Assembly: GCF_900169145.1 (NCBI RefSeq)
Contig: NZ_FXZD01000002.1
Span: 372,001 to 436,000, forward strand
DNA from: Brevibacterium antiquum CNRZ 918
GTDB lineage: Bacteria; Actinomycetota; Actinomycetes; Actinomycetales; Brevibacteriaceae
DNA length: 64,000 bases
Reading direction: 5' to 3'
Notes under the pieces: model-generated
Databases searched by the model: none
What the model was told of the DNA's origin: nothing
The model's input: only the letters and a program-made list of their open reading frames with translations
Made by a program: the position numbers and the translations under genes
In this document: positions 1-7,395 of the stretch, in pieces
Numbering within the stretch: the first letter of the stretch is position 1
How the letters are laid out: each line of letters opens with the position of its first letter

Positions 1-630
1 TACGAACTGCTCACCGTCCTTGAGGAGCTCGGGCTCGTCGTCCGCACCGAGTCCGGCTACGTGCTGGGTGCCGGTGTGCACGAACTGGGAAGCTCCTATC
101 TGCGCACGAACCCGCTGCAGCGGTTGGCGCAGCCCATCGTTCGGCAACTGGCCGACGACACCGCGGCGACGACTCAGCTAGCGGTCATCCGCGGTTGGGA
201 AACCGTGTACCTGCTCAAAGAGCAGTCGCTGAAATCGGTCGCGGTCATCACCGCGACCGGTGTGCGCATGCCCAGCTATCTCACCGCGACCGGGCGGGCG
301 ATATTGGCGAATCTGCCCAAGTCAGAGGTTTTGGCGATGTTCCAGTCCGAGTCCGGATTCGTCACCCGCACCGGTCAGGGACCGACGACGGTGAAAGCGC
401 TCAACGCGATCCTGGCTCAGGACCGCCGAGCTGGCTGGGCGATCGAACACGGCGAGGTCACTCCGGGGATCTCAACGATCGCCGCCCCCGTCTACGACGT
501 CCTCTCCCGCCCGATCGCCGCGATCGGCCTCTCGCTCGCTGGTGATGCGCTGAGCGAGGAGACCGACACCGAACCGCTCGTGGACAAGGTCCTCACGGCC
601 GCCGCCGAGGTGACCGCGAAGCTGCGGTGA
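1..630 (+). CDS. IclR-family transcriptional regulator (5' end outside window)
   Basis: The reading frame is open from base 1 and ends with TGA at 628-630, so only the last 209 codons are present. The first ~25 residues look like the end of a winged helix (LTVLEELGLVVRTESGYVLG). The remainder matches the IclR effector-binding domain: a 'LGSSYLR' linker, 'LADDTAATTQLAVIRG', a 'TATGRAILANL' segment and a C-terminal 'APVYD....AAIGLS' core. IclR proteins are dimeric regulators that bind small aromatic or organic acids and usually act on adjacent catabolic genes. The target here cannot be named because the upstream neighbour is missing; the downstream BCCT carrier is convergent. A copy of its last ~12 codons reappears at 861-900. 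Confidence 0.88.
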   Translation, partial: YELLTVLEELGLVVRTESGYVLGAGVHELGSSYLRTNPLQRLAQPIVRQLADDTAATTQLAVIRGWETVYLLKEQSLKSVAVITATGVRMPSYLTATGRAILANLPKSEVLAMFQSESGFVTRTGQGPTTVKALNAILAQDRRAGWAIEHGEVTPGISTIAAPVYDVLSRPIAAIGLSLAGDALSEETDTEPLVDKVLTAAAEVTAKLR

Positions 631-685
631 CCTCTCAAACGAGAGCGGCGGGTGCTCGTCCCAGCGCCTCGACATGCCATGTAAT

Positions 686-753
686 CGAGCGGACCAATTA
701 GCGTCGAGAGAGTCAGTTGTAACTGGTTCTCTCGAGATTAAGTGGTCCGCTCG
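686..753. repeat. Interspersed palindromic repeat, copy 1 (REP-like)
   Basis: The outer arms are CGAGCGGACCA and TGGTCCGCTCG, exact complements. Nested inside is a second inverted repeat, CGAGAGAGTCAGTT facing AACTGGTTCTCTCG, which pairs fully if G-T wobbles are allowed. The element can fold into one long hairpin. The same architecture occurs at 912-978 and 34079-34146. Confidence 0.85.
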
Positions 754-860
754 ATCAGGCCCGGGTTCCATTCGCTATTCAGAACTCATAACTGGCACCC
801 TCAGTTGTTATGAATCAGAAGTGTTGTTCATAAGAGTAACGACGGCGCTTGATGAGCTCT

Positions 861-900
861 GTCGCCGTCGAGGTGACCGCCAAGCTGCGGTGACCCTCAA
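861..900 (+). pseudogene. Duplicate of the 3' tail of the IclR gene
   Basis: Bases 861-900 repeat bases 601-638 with only a few differences. Read in the frame of TGA 892-894 they give VAVEVTAKLR-stop, against AAAEVTAKLR-stop at the real gene end. A stop codon lies shortly upstream in the same frame, so this is a remnant and not a gene. It is again followed by the palindromic repeat. Confidence 0.75.
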
Positions 901-911
901 AAAAGAACTAA

Positions 912-978
912 CGAGCGGACCATCGAGCCAGGAGAGAACCAGTGAAAGCTGGTCTCCCGATGCTCAGTGGTCCGCTCG
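912..978. repeat. Interspersed palindromic repeat, copy 2 (REP-like)
   Basis: The outer arms CGAGCGGACCA and TGGTCCGCTCG are identical to copy 1. The inner arms are diverged (GGAGAGAACCAG facing CTGGTCTCCC) but still complementary, so changes on one side are matched on the other. It lies 15 bases beyond the stop of the BCCT gene on the opposite strand. Confidence 0.85.
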
Positions 979-992
979 GTGAAACTTGGGGG

Positions 993-2648
993 TCAGAGTC
1001 CCAGTGCGCGCCTTTCGCGGGCGACTTCCTCAATCACCTGGTGGTCATTGCGCAATTCCCTGATCAACGCGATGCCGAGGATGATGACGATGATGGTGAA
1101 GGGAACCGCCGAGAGCATCGCCGCCTGCTGAAGTGCCTGCAATCCGCCGACGAACAGCAGCACGATGGCACAGGCGCCGGTGAGGAAGCCCCAGGTGGCG
1201 ATGACCGGGCGGCTCGGGTTGAACGAACCCCGTGAGGACAGCGAACTGAGGACGAAGGTGTTCGAGTCGGCCGAGGAGACGAAGAACAGGATCACCATGA
1301 TGATGGTGAAGACCGATGTCAGCAGCGACAGCGGCAGTTCGTTGAGAAGACTGAAGAAGGCCGTGTCGAGATTGGACGCAGTTGCCTCACCGATCGTGGC
1401 CCCGTCCATGTCCAGCTTCATCGCGGAGCCGCCCATGATGGTGAACCACACGAAGAACACAGCACTGGGGACGAGGAGGACCCCGGCCACGAACTGGCGG
1501 ATCGTGCGGCCCTTCGAGATCTTGGCCAGGAAGATTCCCACGAACGCGCTCCAGGACAGCCACCAGGCCATCATGAAGTAGGTCCACCCGAGCATCCACT
1601 CGCTGTCGGAAGCACTCGATGGCGTCATGAAGCTGAGCTTCAGGAAGTCCCCGGCGAAGGAGCCGACCGAGCGCACGAACAGATTCGCGACGAACCCGCT
1701 GGGCCCGGTGATGAAGACGAACAGCCCGAGCAGAGTCGCCATGGTCAGAGTGATCTGCGAGATGTATCTGATGCCGCGGCTGACCCCGGTGAACGCCGAT
1801 CCGGTGAAGAGCAGGGTGAGCACACCGACGACCACGATCTGCAGCATGATCGTCGTATCGATGCCGAACACCGCATTGAGGCCCTCACCGATCTGAGAGG
1901 CGCCGAGGCCCAGCGACGTTGTCGTTCCGAACAGAGTGGCGATGATGGTGAGGATGTCGATGACCTTGCCGACCCAACCGTCGACGAGGCGGCCGAGCAC
2001 TGGCCGCAGCATTGTGGAGACCAGTGCAGGGCGTCCCTTCCTGTGCGTCGAGTAGCCGATCGCCAGACCGAAGACGCCGAAGATGGCCCAGGCTTGGAAA
2101 CCCCAGTCGAGGTAGGAGAACTGCATGGCACGCACGGCGGCGTCCATGGTCTCCGGCTGAGCCAGGCCGTGAGGAGGCACCATGAAGTGGGACATCGGTT
2201 CGGCCACACCGTAGCTGACCAGGCCGATCCCCATGACTGCGGCGAGGATCATCGCCAGCCAGGACATCGTGGTGAACTCCGGACGGGAATCGGCAGAACC
2301 GAGACGGATGCGCCCGAATCGGCTTGCGGCGGACCACACGAGCATGACGATCGCGGCGAAGGGCACCACGAGGTAGATCCAGCCGAAGCTCGATGACACG
2401 GCGGTCATCGCCGTGGTCATGATGTCGCCGAGGCTGTCGGGCGACACCGTGGCCCAGATGACGAAGGCGATGACGAACGCCACCGACCAGAAGAAGACGG
2501 CGCCGACAGGGTTGTGCCGAGCGGAGTCTGCATCCGGTGCTGCTGCCAGCTGGGTGTCGGTGGTAATTGCCGCGGGGTCAGGCTCCGAATCGGCCTCAGA
2601 ACCGGGGGCAGGTTCGGGCTCTGGTTCGTGGTTGTCCAGCATCGTCAT
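993..2648 (-). CDS. BCCT-family osmolyte (betaine/choline/carnitine) transporter
   Basis: A 551-residue membrane carrier. After an acidic, proline-rich cytosolic N-tail (~residues 1-45) it shows the twelve hydrophobic segments and hallmark stretches of BCCT transporters: 'MAIxGIGLVSYGVAEPMSHF', 'YLDWGFQAWAIFG', 'GLGASQIGEGL', 'WWLSWSAFVGIFLAKISKGRTIRQF' and 'FFVSSADSNTFVLSS'. The family imports trimethylammonium compounds with Na+ or H+, for osmoprotection or as nutrients. The start is taken at ATG 2648 because GGAG lies six bases upstream; ATG 2642 and TTG 2660 are alternatives. The C-tail is short, unlike the osmosensing tail of BetP. It stands alone, convergent with the IclR gene. Substrate cannot be settled from sequence; the methyl-metabolism genes at 38-50 kb make glycine betaine plausible. 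Confidence 0.9.
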   Translation of the reverse strand: MTMLDNHEPEPEPAPGSEADSEPDPAAITTDTQLAAAPDADSARHNPVGAVFFWSVAFVIAFVIWATVSPDSLGDIMTTAMTAVSSSFGWIYLVVPFAAIVMLVWSAASRFGRIRLGSADSRPEFTTMSWLAMILAAVMGIGLVSYGVAEPMSHFMVPPHGLAQPETMDAAVRAMQFSYLDWGFQAWAIFGVFGLAIGYSTHRKGRPALVSTMLRPVLGRLVDGWVGKVIDILTIIATLFGTTTSLGLGASQIGEGLNAVFGIDTTIMLQIVVVGVLTLLFTGSAFTGVSRGIRYISQITLTMATLLGLFVFITGPSGFVANLFVRSVGSFAGDFLKLSFMTPSSASDSEWMLGWTYFMMAWWLSWSAFVGIFLAKISKGRTIRQFVAGVLLVPSAVFFVWFTIMGGSAMKLDMDGATIGEATASNLDTAFFSLLNELPLSLLTSVFTIIMVILFFVSSADSNTFVLSSLSSRGSFNPSRPVIATWGFLTGACAIVLLFVGGLQALQQAAMLSAVPFTIIVIILGIALIRELRNDHQVIEEVARERRALGL

Positions 2649-3121
2649 CGTGGTCTCCAAGCTCGAGTCCGCCTCGGCGGCGGGCAGGAGTCTTCGTCAG
2701 GGGGCGGTGGGGGTAGTGCGCAATGGCAAGAAACAGGCTCCGCGAACTGGGGTGTTCGTGGAGCCTCGTAGGTGACGAGTGTATTCGCCTTCGCGTGGAA
2801 TTGCCGCCTCGTTTCGGCACTTCGATGAAGAGTGTGAGGTATCTCGCTGCAGCCGTAGAAGTTCAGATTTCGAGTGTGAGCTGCCACCTGCTCTTCCTGT
2901 GCCCGTCCAGGTTGGGAGAACCGGTGACTCCGCCGCGGAGCAGCCCGGCGATCGAGCGCACACTGGTCGTGGTCCACCGCAAGCGCGGCCCGCTGCCGGC
3001 CGTCGCCGAACGCTTCCGGCAGAGTCTGCTGTCGTAGAGCTGGGGCGGCCGAGCGCGACATTGAGCGAGATGTCGCTGAGCGGTACGACTCGTGGGGTAG
3101 CGTCCGTCCATGTCCCAGTGG
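2649..3121. other. Gap upstream of the BCCT gene with a regulator remnant
   Basis: The gap carries the presumed BCCT promoter on the minus strand, a LysR-like gene tail on the plus strand (2938-3037) and a short hairpin (GCGACAT at 3055-3061 facing ATGTCGC at 3070-3076) downstream of the doc stop codon. No complete gene was recognised. Confidence 0.5.
2938..3037 (+). pseudogene. 3' remnant of a LysR-type regulator
   Basis: The last ~32 codons of an open frame ending at TAG 3035-3037 read AIERTLVVVHRKRGPLPAV followed by ERFRQSLLS. This fits the extreme C-terminus of LysR substrate-binding domains, which usually end in 'R.l.lvhRr...lspaa..f...l'. No helix-turn-helix or dimerisation domain precedes it, so only the tail survives. 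The call rests on a short match. Confidence 0.45.
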
Positions 3122-3487
3122 TCAAGCGCGCCAAGTTCTCAATTTCGCCGCGATGTCGGCGGTCTCTATGCCACCACTCGCGACCGAAATGACGAGATCG
3201 TAGGCATCGTCATCCGGCGCATCGAATTCGACGCCATTGAGATCGTAGAAGACCGCTGGGCTGAGCCAGCCCAGCCGCTTGTTGCCGTCAACGAGAGGAT
3301 GATTTCGAACGATCGACTCCAGCAGAACAGCGCCTTTTTCATCTGCGGATGGATAGACCTCAGTCGCCCAAAGAGTGGTCGTGGGCCGATGCGCAGCAGA
3401 ATCAAGCAGGCCGAGGTCGCGTACCGGTCCGACGTTGAGATCGGCGACTAGTTCGAGGAGATCTTCGGTTCGAAGGTAGACAGTCAC
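3122..3487 (-). CDS. doc: Doc/Fic-family toxin of a toxin-antitoxin pair
   Basis: A 121-residue protein with the Fic/Doc core motif HPLVDGNKR (~residues 62-70; consensus HxFx(D/N)GNKR). It has an N-terminal 'YLRTEDLLELVADLNVGPVRDLGLLDSAAHRP' region typical of death-on-curing proteins. Doc is a kinase that phosphorylates elongation factor Tu; other Fic proteins transfer AMP. The motif residues H, D, G, N, K and R are all present, so the enzyme is probably active. It starts in an ATGA overlap with the antitoxin stop, indicating translational coupling. Its length equals that of P1 Doc and its usual relatives. Confidence 0.88.
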   Translation of the reverse strand: MTVYLRTEDLLELVADLNVGPVRDLGLLDSAAHRPTTTLWATEVYPSADEKGAVLLESIVRNHPLVDGNKRLGWLSPAVFYDLNGVEFDAPDDDAYDLVISVASGGIETADIAAKLRTWRA

Positions 3488-3687
3488 TTGCCGAGTCGGT
3501 CGAGCAGATCGCCATACCGTTCGCGGGCGCGCTTCGAAGCCTCACTGACCTGTGCCTCGTGGCCTCGTCGCTCGGCCACCTCGTGGATTGCATTGATGAC
3601 GAGGGCCTGGCGGCTTACCCCGTCCTGTTCGGCGAGGCGAGCCAGGAGCTGCTCGTCGTCCTTGTTCAAACGCAATGTCATTGCCAT
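3484..3687 (-). CDS. Antitoxin partner of Doc (ribbon-helix-helix-like)
   Basis: A 67-residue protein starting at ATG 3687 (MAMTLRLNKDDEQLLARLA). A short beta strand (MTLRLN) followed by helices (DDEQLLARLAEQDGVSRQALVINAIHEVAERRG) is the pattern of ribbon-helix-helix antitoxins. The charged C-terminal tail (ASKRARERYGDLLDRLGK) would wrap the toxin. It is the first gene of the pair, with a 4-base overlap to doc and a palindrome just upstream at 3698-3710. Such antitoxins usually repress their own operon and are relieved at high toxin ratio. It is not a classical Phd protein. Confidence 0.8.
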   Translation of the reverse strand: MAMTLRLNKDDEQLLARLAEQDGVSRQALVINAIHEVAERRGHEAQVSEASKRARERYGDLLDRLGK

Positions 3688-3697
3688 AAATCTATGA

Positions 3698-3710
3698 TAC
3701 CAAAGTGGTA
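3698..3710. promoter_or_regulatory. Candidate operator of the toxin-antitoxin operon
   Basis: TACCA-AAG-TGGTA is a perfect 5-3-5 inverted repeat 11-23 bases upstream of the antitoxin start. It abuts an AT-rich stretch (tatgatac on the plus strand) that could be the -10 region. Autoregulatory palindromes at this position are typical of RHH antitoxins. Confidence 0.5.
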
Positions 3711-3769
3711 GCAGAATTGACGAGGGCGCTTGGTGGAGTCGGCGCTGACCTTGATAGTCGCGCTTGTCC

Positions 3770-4150
3770 TCAGAAGTATGGCTTCGTGATGAGCTCGAGA
3801 AAATGGTCGGCCGGATCGAGGAAATAGACCCCACGCCCGTCATGTCCGGAGTTTGTCTCCTGCAGACGAGTCCGCTGTGGGTCCGCCCAGTAGTCGAGGC
3901 TGCGTTCTTGCAACAGTCGGACTGCCCGATCGAAGTGGTCATCCGTGCAGAGAAACGCCATATGCACGGGTGAGAACTCATAGGGAGGTGGCGGTGCCGC
4001 GAACTGCAGCATGACTCCGCCGGAGAGCATGATGTTGGCGAAGACTGCCCAGGATTCAGTGTGTTCGGCTTCGAGGATGTCGACGTAGAACTGAGCGGAT
4101 TCGGCGGGATCGGCGGCGACGATGATGGTGTGGTTGAAGGTTGCTGACAT
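3770..4150 (-). CDS. VOC (glyoxalase/bleomycin-resistance fold) protein
   Basis: A 126-residue protein with the paired beta-alpha-beta-beta-beta layout of the vicinal oxygen chelate fold: 'FNHTIIVAADPAESAQFYVDILEA' at the start and 'GVYFLDPADHFLELITKPY' at the end. The latter carries the C-terminal metal-ligand type Glu. The start is ATG 4150, with AGGAC a few bases upstream, rather than the longer open frame reaching 4219. Substrate and reaction are unknown; the family includes dioxygenases, lyases and antibiotic-sequestering proteins. It stands alone between the toxin-antitoxin pair and an RNA-methyltransferase remnant. Confidence 0.75.
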   Translation of the reverse strand: MSATFNHTIIVAADPAESAQFYVDILEAEHTESWAVFANIMLSGGVMLQFAAPPPPYEFSPVHMAFLCTDDHFDRAVRLLQERSLDYWADPQRTRLQETNSGHDGRGVYFLDPADHFLELITKPYF

Positions 4151-4397
4151 GATGTCCTTTCGCAAATTGGGCCCGACAAGGTGGGGCCGGGGCTGAGGGC
4201 CCGACATGATTGCGGGCATAGCGAGCTGGAGCTCGGCGAGGGAGATCTTTTCGAAAGGGGTGGGCCGCGAATATCGTATTCGCGTCCACGGCGACTCAAC
4301 GGTCGACCGGGTGGCCGATCCGTGAGCGGCTGAGAGCCTGTCCGGTCATGGTCCACAGCCTAATCGACTTGAGGGTCAGTTGCCGGTGCGATCGTGC

Positions 4398-4694
4398 TCA
4401 GGGGCATCGCGAACTAGTGATTGCGAACGTCGAGTACACGATGTGCTCAATCCCGGAAGCTTCCAAAGCCATCGACGGTCGCGCCCCGATCCCTCGCTGA
4501 GGCGGGTCGATGATCACGCAGTCCGGTCGTTGGTCGGTAGCCAGGTTCGTCTCGACGAACTCCGGGGCACCGCCGGCGACGAACTCGGCCGTGGCGCCCG
4601 GCTGTGAGCCGAAGCCGAGCTCGGCAGCACTGATCTTCGCTGATTCGACAGCCTGCTCGCTGATCTCGCCAGTCGGAACCGTGGCCAAGCTGCG
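4398..4694 (-). pseudogene. Fragment of a TrmA/RlmCD-type (uracil-5) RNA methyltransferase
   Basis: In one minus-strand frame the protein text runs GEISEQAVESAKISAAELG ... TAEFVAGGAPEFVE ... RPDCVIIDPPQRGIG ... SGIEHIVYSTFAIT. This follows the C-terminal half of the TrmA/RumA family: SAM-binding motif, then 'DPPRRG', then 'hivYvSCNp'. The catalytic Cys region is altered (YSTFAIT where YSSCN is expected), and neither the TRAM/Fe-S N-terminal part nor the end of the gene is present. The upstream edge merges with the stop of the next gene near 4700. It is a relic, not a functional enzyme. Confidence 0.6.
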
Positions 4695-4702
4695 CGATGG
4701 CG

Positions 4703-5224
4703 TCAGGCGACGGTGAAGCTGAGGATCATGAAGATCCCGAAGGAGACGAAGGGTGCCAGTGCGGCGATGGCGATCGCGACGACTCCCTGCGTCCTGGCGC
4801 GGCTGGTGGCAACAGACACGATGCCCATGATGAGGCCGGTGACTCCGAGTGCCGCACACAGGACCTGAAGGCCGGCGAGTGCGATTGCGAGATTCTGGTA
4901 CCAGCTGGGAGTATCGGCGAAGTAGTAGCCGTTCTCGTTCTCCATCGGGCCGATGGTGACGCCGAGGACGATCGAGGCGAGCAGGGACAGTCCTGCGGAG
5001 ACGATGGTGACGACCAGGGCGACTGTGCCGAGCAGCGGGCGGTTCGCGCCTGCGGGTGAAATCCGGTCGTGATCGGGCTGCACGCCTGGTGAGGTGGGTG
5101 CCTGACCGACGGCACTGCTGTGAACGACGCCGTGCACGTGATTTCCCCGCGCTGCGGTGTAGGGCTGCTGTGCGGCCAACTCGTCATCGGTGGGCTGGGG
5201 ATACGTGAAATCCGGCGAGGTCAT
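4703..5224 (-). CDS. Membrane protein with DUF4190-like hydrophobic segments
   Basis: A 173-residue protein. A ~65-residue polar, proline-rich cytosolic N-region is followed by three to four membrane segments: TVALVVTIVSAGLSLLASIVLG, NLAIALAGLQVLCAALGVTGLIMGIVSV and VVAIAIAALAPFVSFGIFMIL. The 'lG...GIvsv......rG..iAi..l' pattern is that of small actinobacterial DUF4190-type proteins, whose function is not known. The start is set at ATG 5224 (MTSPDF); a GTG at 5251 would add nine residues. It is a single gene with no recognisable partner. Confidence 0.65.
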   Translation of the reverse strand: MTSPDFTYPQPTDDELAAQQPYTAARGNHVHGVVHSSAVGQAPTSPGVQPDHDRISPAGANRPLLGTVALVVTIVSAGLSLLASIVLGVTIGPMENENGYYFADTPSWYQNLAIALAGLQVLCAALGVTGLIMGIVSVATSRARTQGVVAIAIAALAPFVSFGIFMILSFTVA

Positions 5225-5332
5225 GTCTTCGACACTATCCACGCCGGCCACAGCCCGCCCATGCGGCTTGCCTGTGACCGAGGTCGGGAAAACCTGACCA
5301 TCAGGTGAGGACAGGACTGGCCGAGGGGTTCC

Positions 5333-6114
5333 CTACCGTTCGGCCGCGATGTGGAATCGCTTCTGGGTCACCGCGATCGGAGAGCTGCGGGCCGCCAGCC
5401 GGTCGAGGGCTTCACGATTTCCGGCCACGGTGAATCCGGGGACATCCCAGGGGATGTAGGCGAGGTACTCGATGACTGCCTCGACGTCGGCGAATTCCAT
5501 CGTGCCGGTCCACTCGTCGGCATCGGTGATGGTGAAGCCATGTGCTTCGAGCCCGTCGATGCACGGTTCGAGTCGGTTCTCCGGCGCCTGCGGTGCGCCG
5601 CCGAACCAGTGTCTGAACTCGGAGGCTTCCGTGCCGTCAACCTGCTGGGTGAGGAAGCCGCCGTCGGGTGCGATGACGCGAGCGAGTTCTGCCGGGTCAT
5701 AGCTCTCATGCCGGTTCATCACGAGGGTGAAGAAATCGTCGGGCCACGGCATGGCCTCCCCGGTCTCGCTGTCGTACTCACGAACCTCGATGCCGTATTC
5801 TGCCAGCGCCGAGGTGGCCAGCTCCAAGTTCGGCTTCCACCCTTCACTGGCATGGACCGAGGATCTGCGATTGATGAAGCCTCCAACGGTGCTGACACGT
5901 TTGACGACTTCGCTGAGGCGCTCTCCTCCGCCGGTTCCCATGTCGAGGCACGGCATTGACCTCGCCATCGCCTTGGCGCAGGTCAGGTCAAATCCCAGGG
6001 TGGTTCGTCGGCGACGAGTCTGGAGCCGAGTGAGGCGAAGTCCCACCCGGTCATCACTGCGGTCTCGTGGATCCAAGCCCATCGGGCGTATCGGTCCTCT
6101 GCAGATTCGGTCAC
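5333..6114 (-). pseudogene. SAM-dependent methyltransferase broken by a 5-bp duplication
   Basis: The gene begins at GTG 6114 with GGAAGG about nine bases upstream and reads VTESAEDRYARWAWIHETAV, then MTGWDFASLGSRLVADEPPW. It then hits a frameshift at 5981-5990, where the plus strand shows GGTCA GGTCA, an exact 5-base tandem duplication. Removing one copy joins the two frames as ...DEPPWDLTCAKAMARSMPCLDMGTGGG..., placing the SAM-binding motif I (LDMGTGGG) correctly. The downstream frame continues to residue ~250 with VARVIAPDGG-type motifs of class I methyltransferases. Translation could restart at an internal codon, but the N-terminal lid would be lost. Substrate unknown. Confidence 0.8.
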
Positions 6115-6162
6115 ACTGCCAATCCTTCCAACTTCACGCCAACCATTCGGCCGCCCTAGCGG

Positions 6163-6218
6163 TCATTGTGGAGTTGCGTGCGAAAAATCGCCGATCGTCG
6201 AACGCAACTCCACAATGA
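6163..6218. terminator. Long perfect hairpin downstream of tetR-doxX
   Basis: Two perfect 17-base arms (6163-6179 and 6202-6218; TCATTGTGGAGTTGCGT and its complement) enclose a 22-base loop that itself contains GCGA-AAAA-TCGC. It lies ~80 bases after the doxX stop and ~50 bases upstream of the methyltransferase gene. It is a good intrinsic terminator stem, but no clear U-run follows. Confidence 0.6.
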
Positions 6219-6296
6219 AATCTACCGCAACGGCCCACCCGCCTCCACGGCCGAAGACAAATCTGTCAGGCGCGGGCACCGAGACGATTCTGCGGC

Positions 6297-6656
6297 TCAG
6301 ACGAGGAAGCAGAAGACGAGGATGAGGATATTGAGCACGAGCATCCCCAGACAGTTGAGCCAGAAGTCACGGCCCACGTACCCGGCCCGCAGATGGGCGC
6401 CGGCGGCGGTGAGGAAGTAGACGATGAGGCCGACGATCGCAGCCAAGCCGAGGCCCGGGATCCAGAAGCCTGCGAGCAACCCGGCGGCCGCGAGAAACTT
6501 CACGACCGCGAGCACCCACCACCAATCACGGGGGAGTCCGACTCCGTTGAGGCAGTCGGCGATGACCTTCGGCGGCCAGAACGTCAGGAAGCCGTCGACG
6601 ATGACGATGAAGGCCATCACCGCCACCGGCCACCAGGGATCGGGGAGCAGGCTCAT
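6297..6656 (-). CDS. DoxX-like integral membrane protein
   Basis: A 119-residue protein with four hydrophobic helices: VAVMAFIVIVDGFLTF, WWVLAVVKFLAAAGLLAGF, LGLAAIVGLIVYFLTAAGAH and FWLNCLGMLVLNILILVFCF. The middle 'K.laa.gLL.g......lg..Aa.gl..yf..A..aH.r' pattern is that of DoxX-like proteins of actinobacteria. The start is ATG 6656, overlapping the tetR stop by four bases, so the two genes form one transcript and are translationally coupled. The function of this subfamily is unknown; the TetR partner suggests it is induced by a small molecule. Confidence 0.72.
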   Translation of the reverse strand: MSLLPDPWWPVAVMAFIVIVDGFLTFWPPKVIADCLNGVGLPRDWWWVLAVVKFLAAAGLLAGFWIPGLGLAAIVGLIVYFLTAAGAHLRAGYVGRDFWLNCLGMLVLNILILVFCFLV

Positions 6657-7303
6657 ACGGGTCTCCGCAACTGGGTGTGGAACGCGACGCTGTGCGAGAG
6701 GGCTTCGGTCGCCTCGTGCAAACTCATATCGCTGGCCGCCCATCGGAACAGGATGCCGAGGTAGGAGTCATAGAGTGCAGAGGCGCTCGCCAGTGCGTAG
6801 GCTTCGCTGATCCCGATCGAGATCAGGCTGGAGGACAGTTCGTCCTGCAGATCGGCCGCCAGGGTGTCGAACACCTGGGGCTTGCCGGCCACCCGCATCA
6901 GTGCCGCCGCGTAGTCCCTGGACAGGTCCTCGTGGGCGGCGAAGAATTCGAGAAACGGCAGGAAGATCCCCACCAAGTGGTTCTGCACCGCCGAGGTGGC
7001 CGCTGGCTTGGCATCGGTTCGTGCCGATGGTGTCGCCTCCGCGATGGCATGTGCCCGAGCCGGGAGGGTATAGGTCCCGGATTGGAGCGCTGCGATCCAT
7101 CGGTCGTAGCAGCGGACGAGGAGGACGTCCTTGTCTCCGGCGGCCATCACTCTGCCTACGGACACCTCGGCGCGTTTAGCGATGCCTCTGACTGTTGTGG
7201 TCTTGTAGCCGAATTCGAGGAACAGATCGGCAGCGGCAGAGATGATCTTCTCCTCGGTTCTCAGGCGCCGATCCGTCCGTGAGTGAACATGTTCAGTGGG
7301 CAT
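6653..7303 (-). CDS. TetR-family transcriptional regulator
   Basis: A 216-residue protein. An N-terminal TetR helix-turn-helix spans ~residues 14-60 (RLRTEEKIISAAADLFLEFGYKTTTVRGIAKRAEVSVG, then DKDVLLVRCYDRW), followed by an all-helical ligand domain. It is the promoter-proximal gene with doxX and diverges from mntH, whose presumed promoter starts within ~30 bases. TetR proteins usually repress their own operon; no clear palindrome for it was found in the short intergenic region. It is not part of the manganese regulon by sequence. Confidence 0.88.
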   Translation of the reverse strand: MPTEHVHSRTDRRLRTEEKIISAAADLFLEFGYKTTTVRGIAKRAEVSVGRVMAAGDKDVLLVRCYDRWIAALQSGTYTLPARAHAIAEATPSARTDAKPAATSAVQNHLVGIFLPFLEFFAAHEDLSRDYAAALMRVAGKPQVFDTLAADLQDELSSSLISIGISEAYALASASALYDSYLGILFRWAASDMSLHEATEALSHSVAFHTQLRRPV

Positions 7304-7373
7304 AGTCTGATCGTAGGCCTTTCCGTGTTGATTTGCCAGGTTCGGTTATAGGCAGACATGTTGCCCGAGGGCG

Positions 7374-7395
7374 CAAGTTAATGTACCTTAACTTT
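7374..7395. promoter_or_regulatory. MntR-type operator of mntH
   Basis: CAAGTTAATGT/ACCTTAACTTT matches the perfect palindrome upstream of mntA (11258-11279) at 20 of 22 positions. It ends one base before ATG 7396. Two near-identical operators in front of two manganese importers, with a DtxR/MntR gene nearby, make a manganese-responsive repressor site the natural reading. Confidence 0.82.

Larger units (their letters stand above)
631..992. other. Gene-poor gap between convergent genes, carrying repeats and a gene-tail copy
   Basis: No intact gene is visible. The gap holds two copies of a ~68-bp palindromic repeat (686-753 and 912-978) and a short duplicate of the end of the preceding IclR gene (861-900). 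The repeats sit where transcripts from both flanking genes converge, so they could also act as terminators; that role is inferred. Confidence 0.6.

Noticed and set aside
3484-4356. A 290-codon version of the antitoxin gene extending upstream
   Set aside because: The extension is Ser/Pro-rich antisense-type text running through the VOC gene; the internal ATG at 3687 yields a normal-sized antitoxin.
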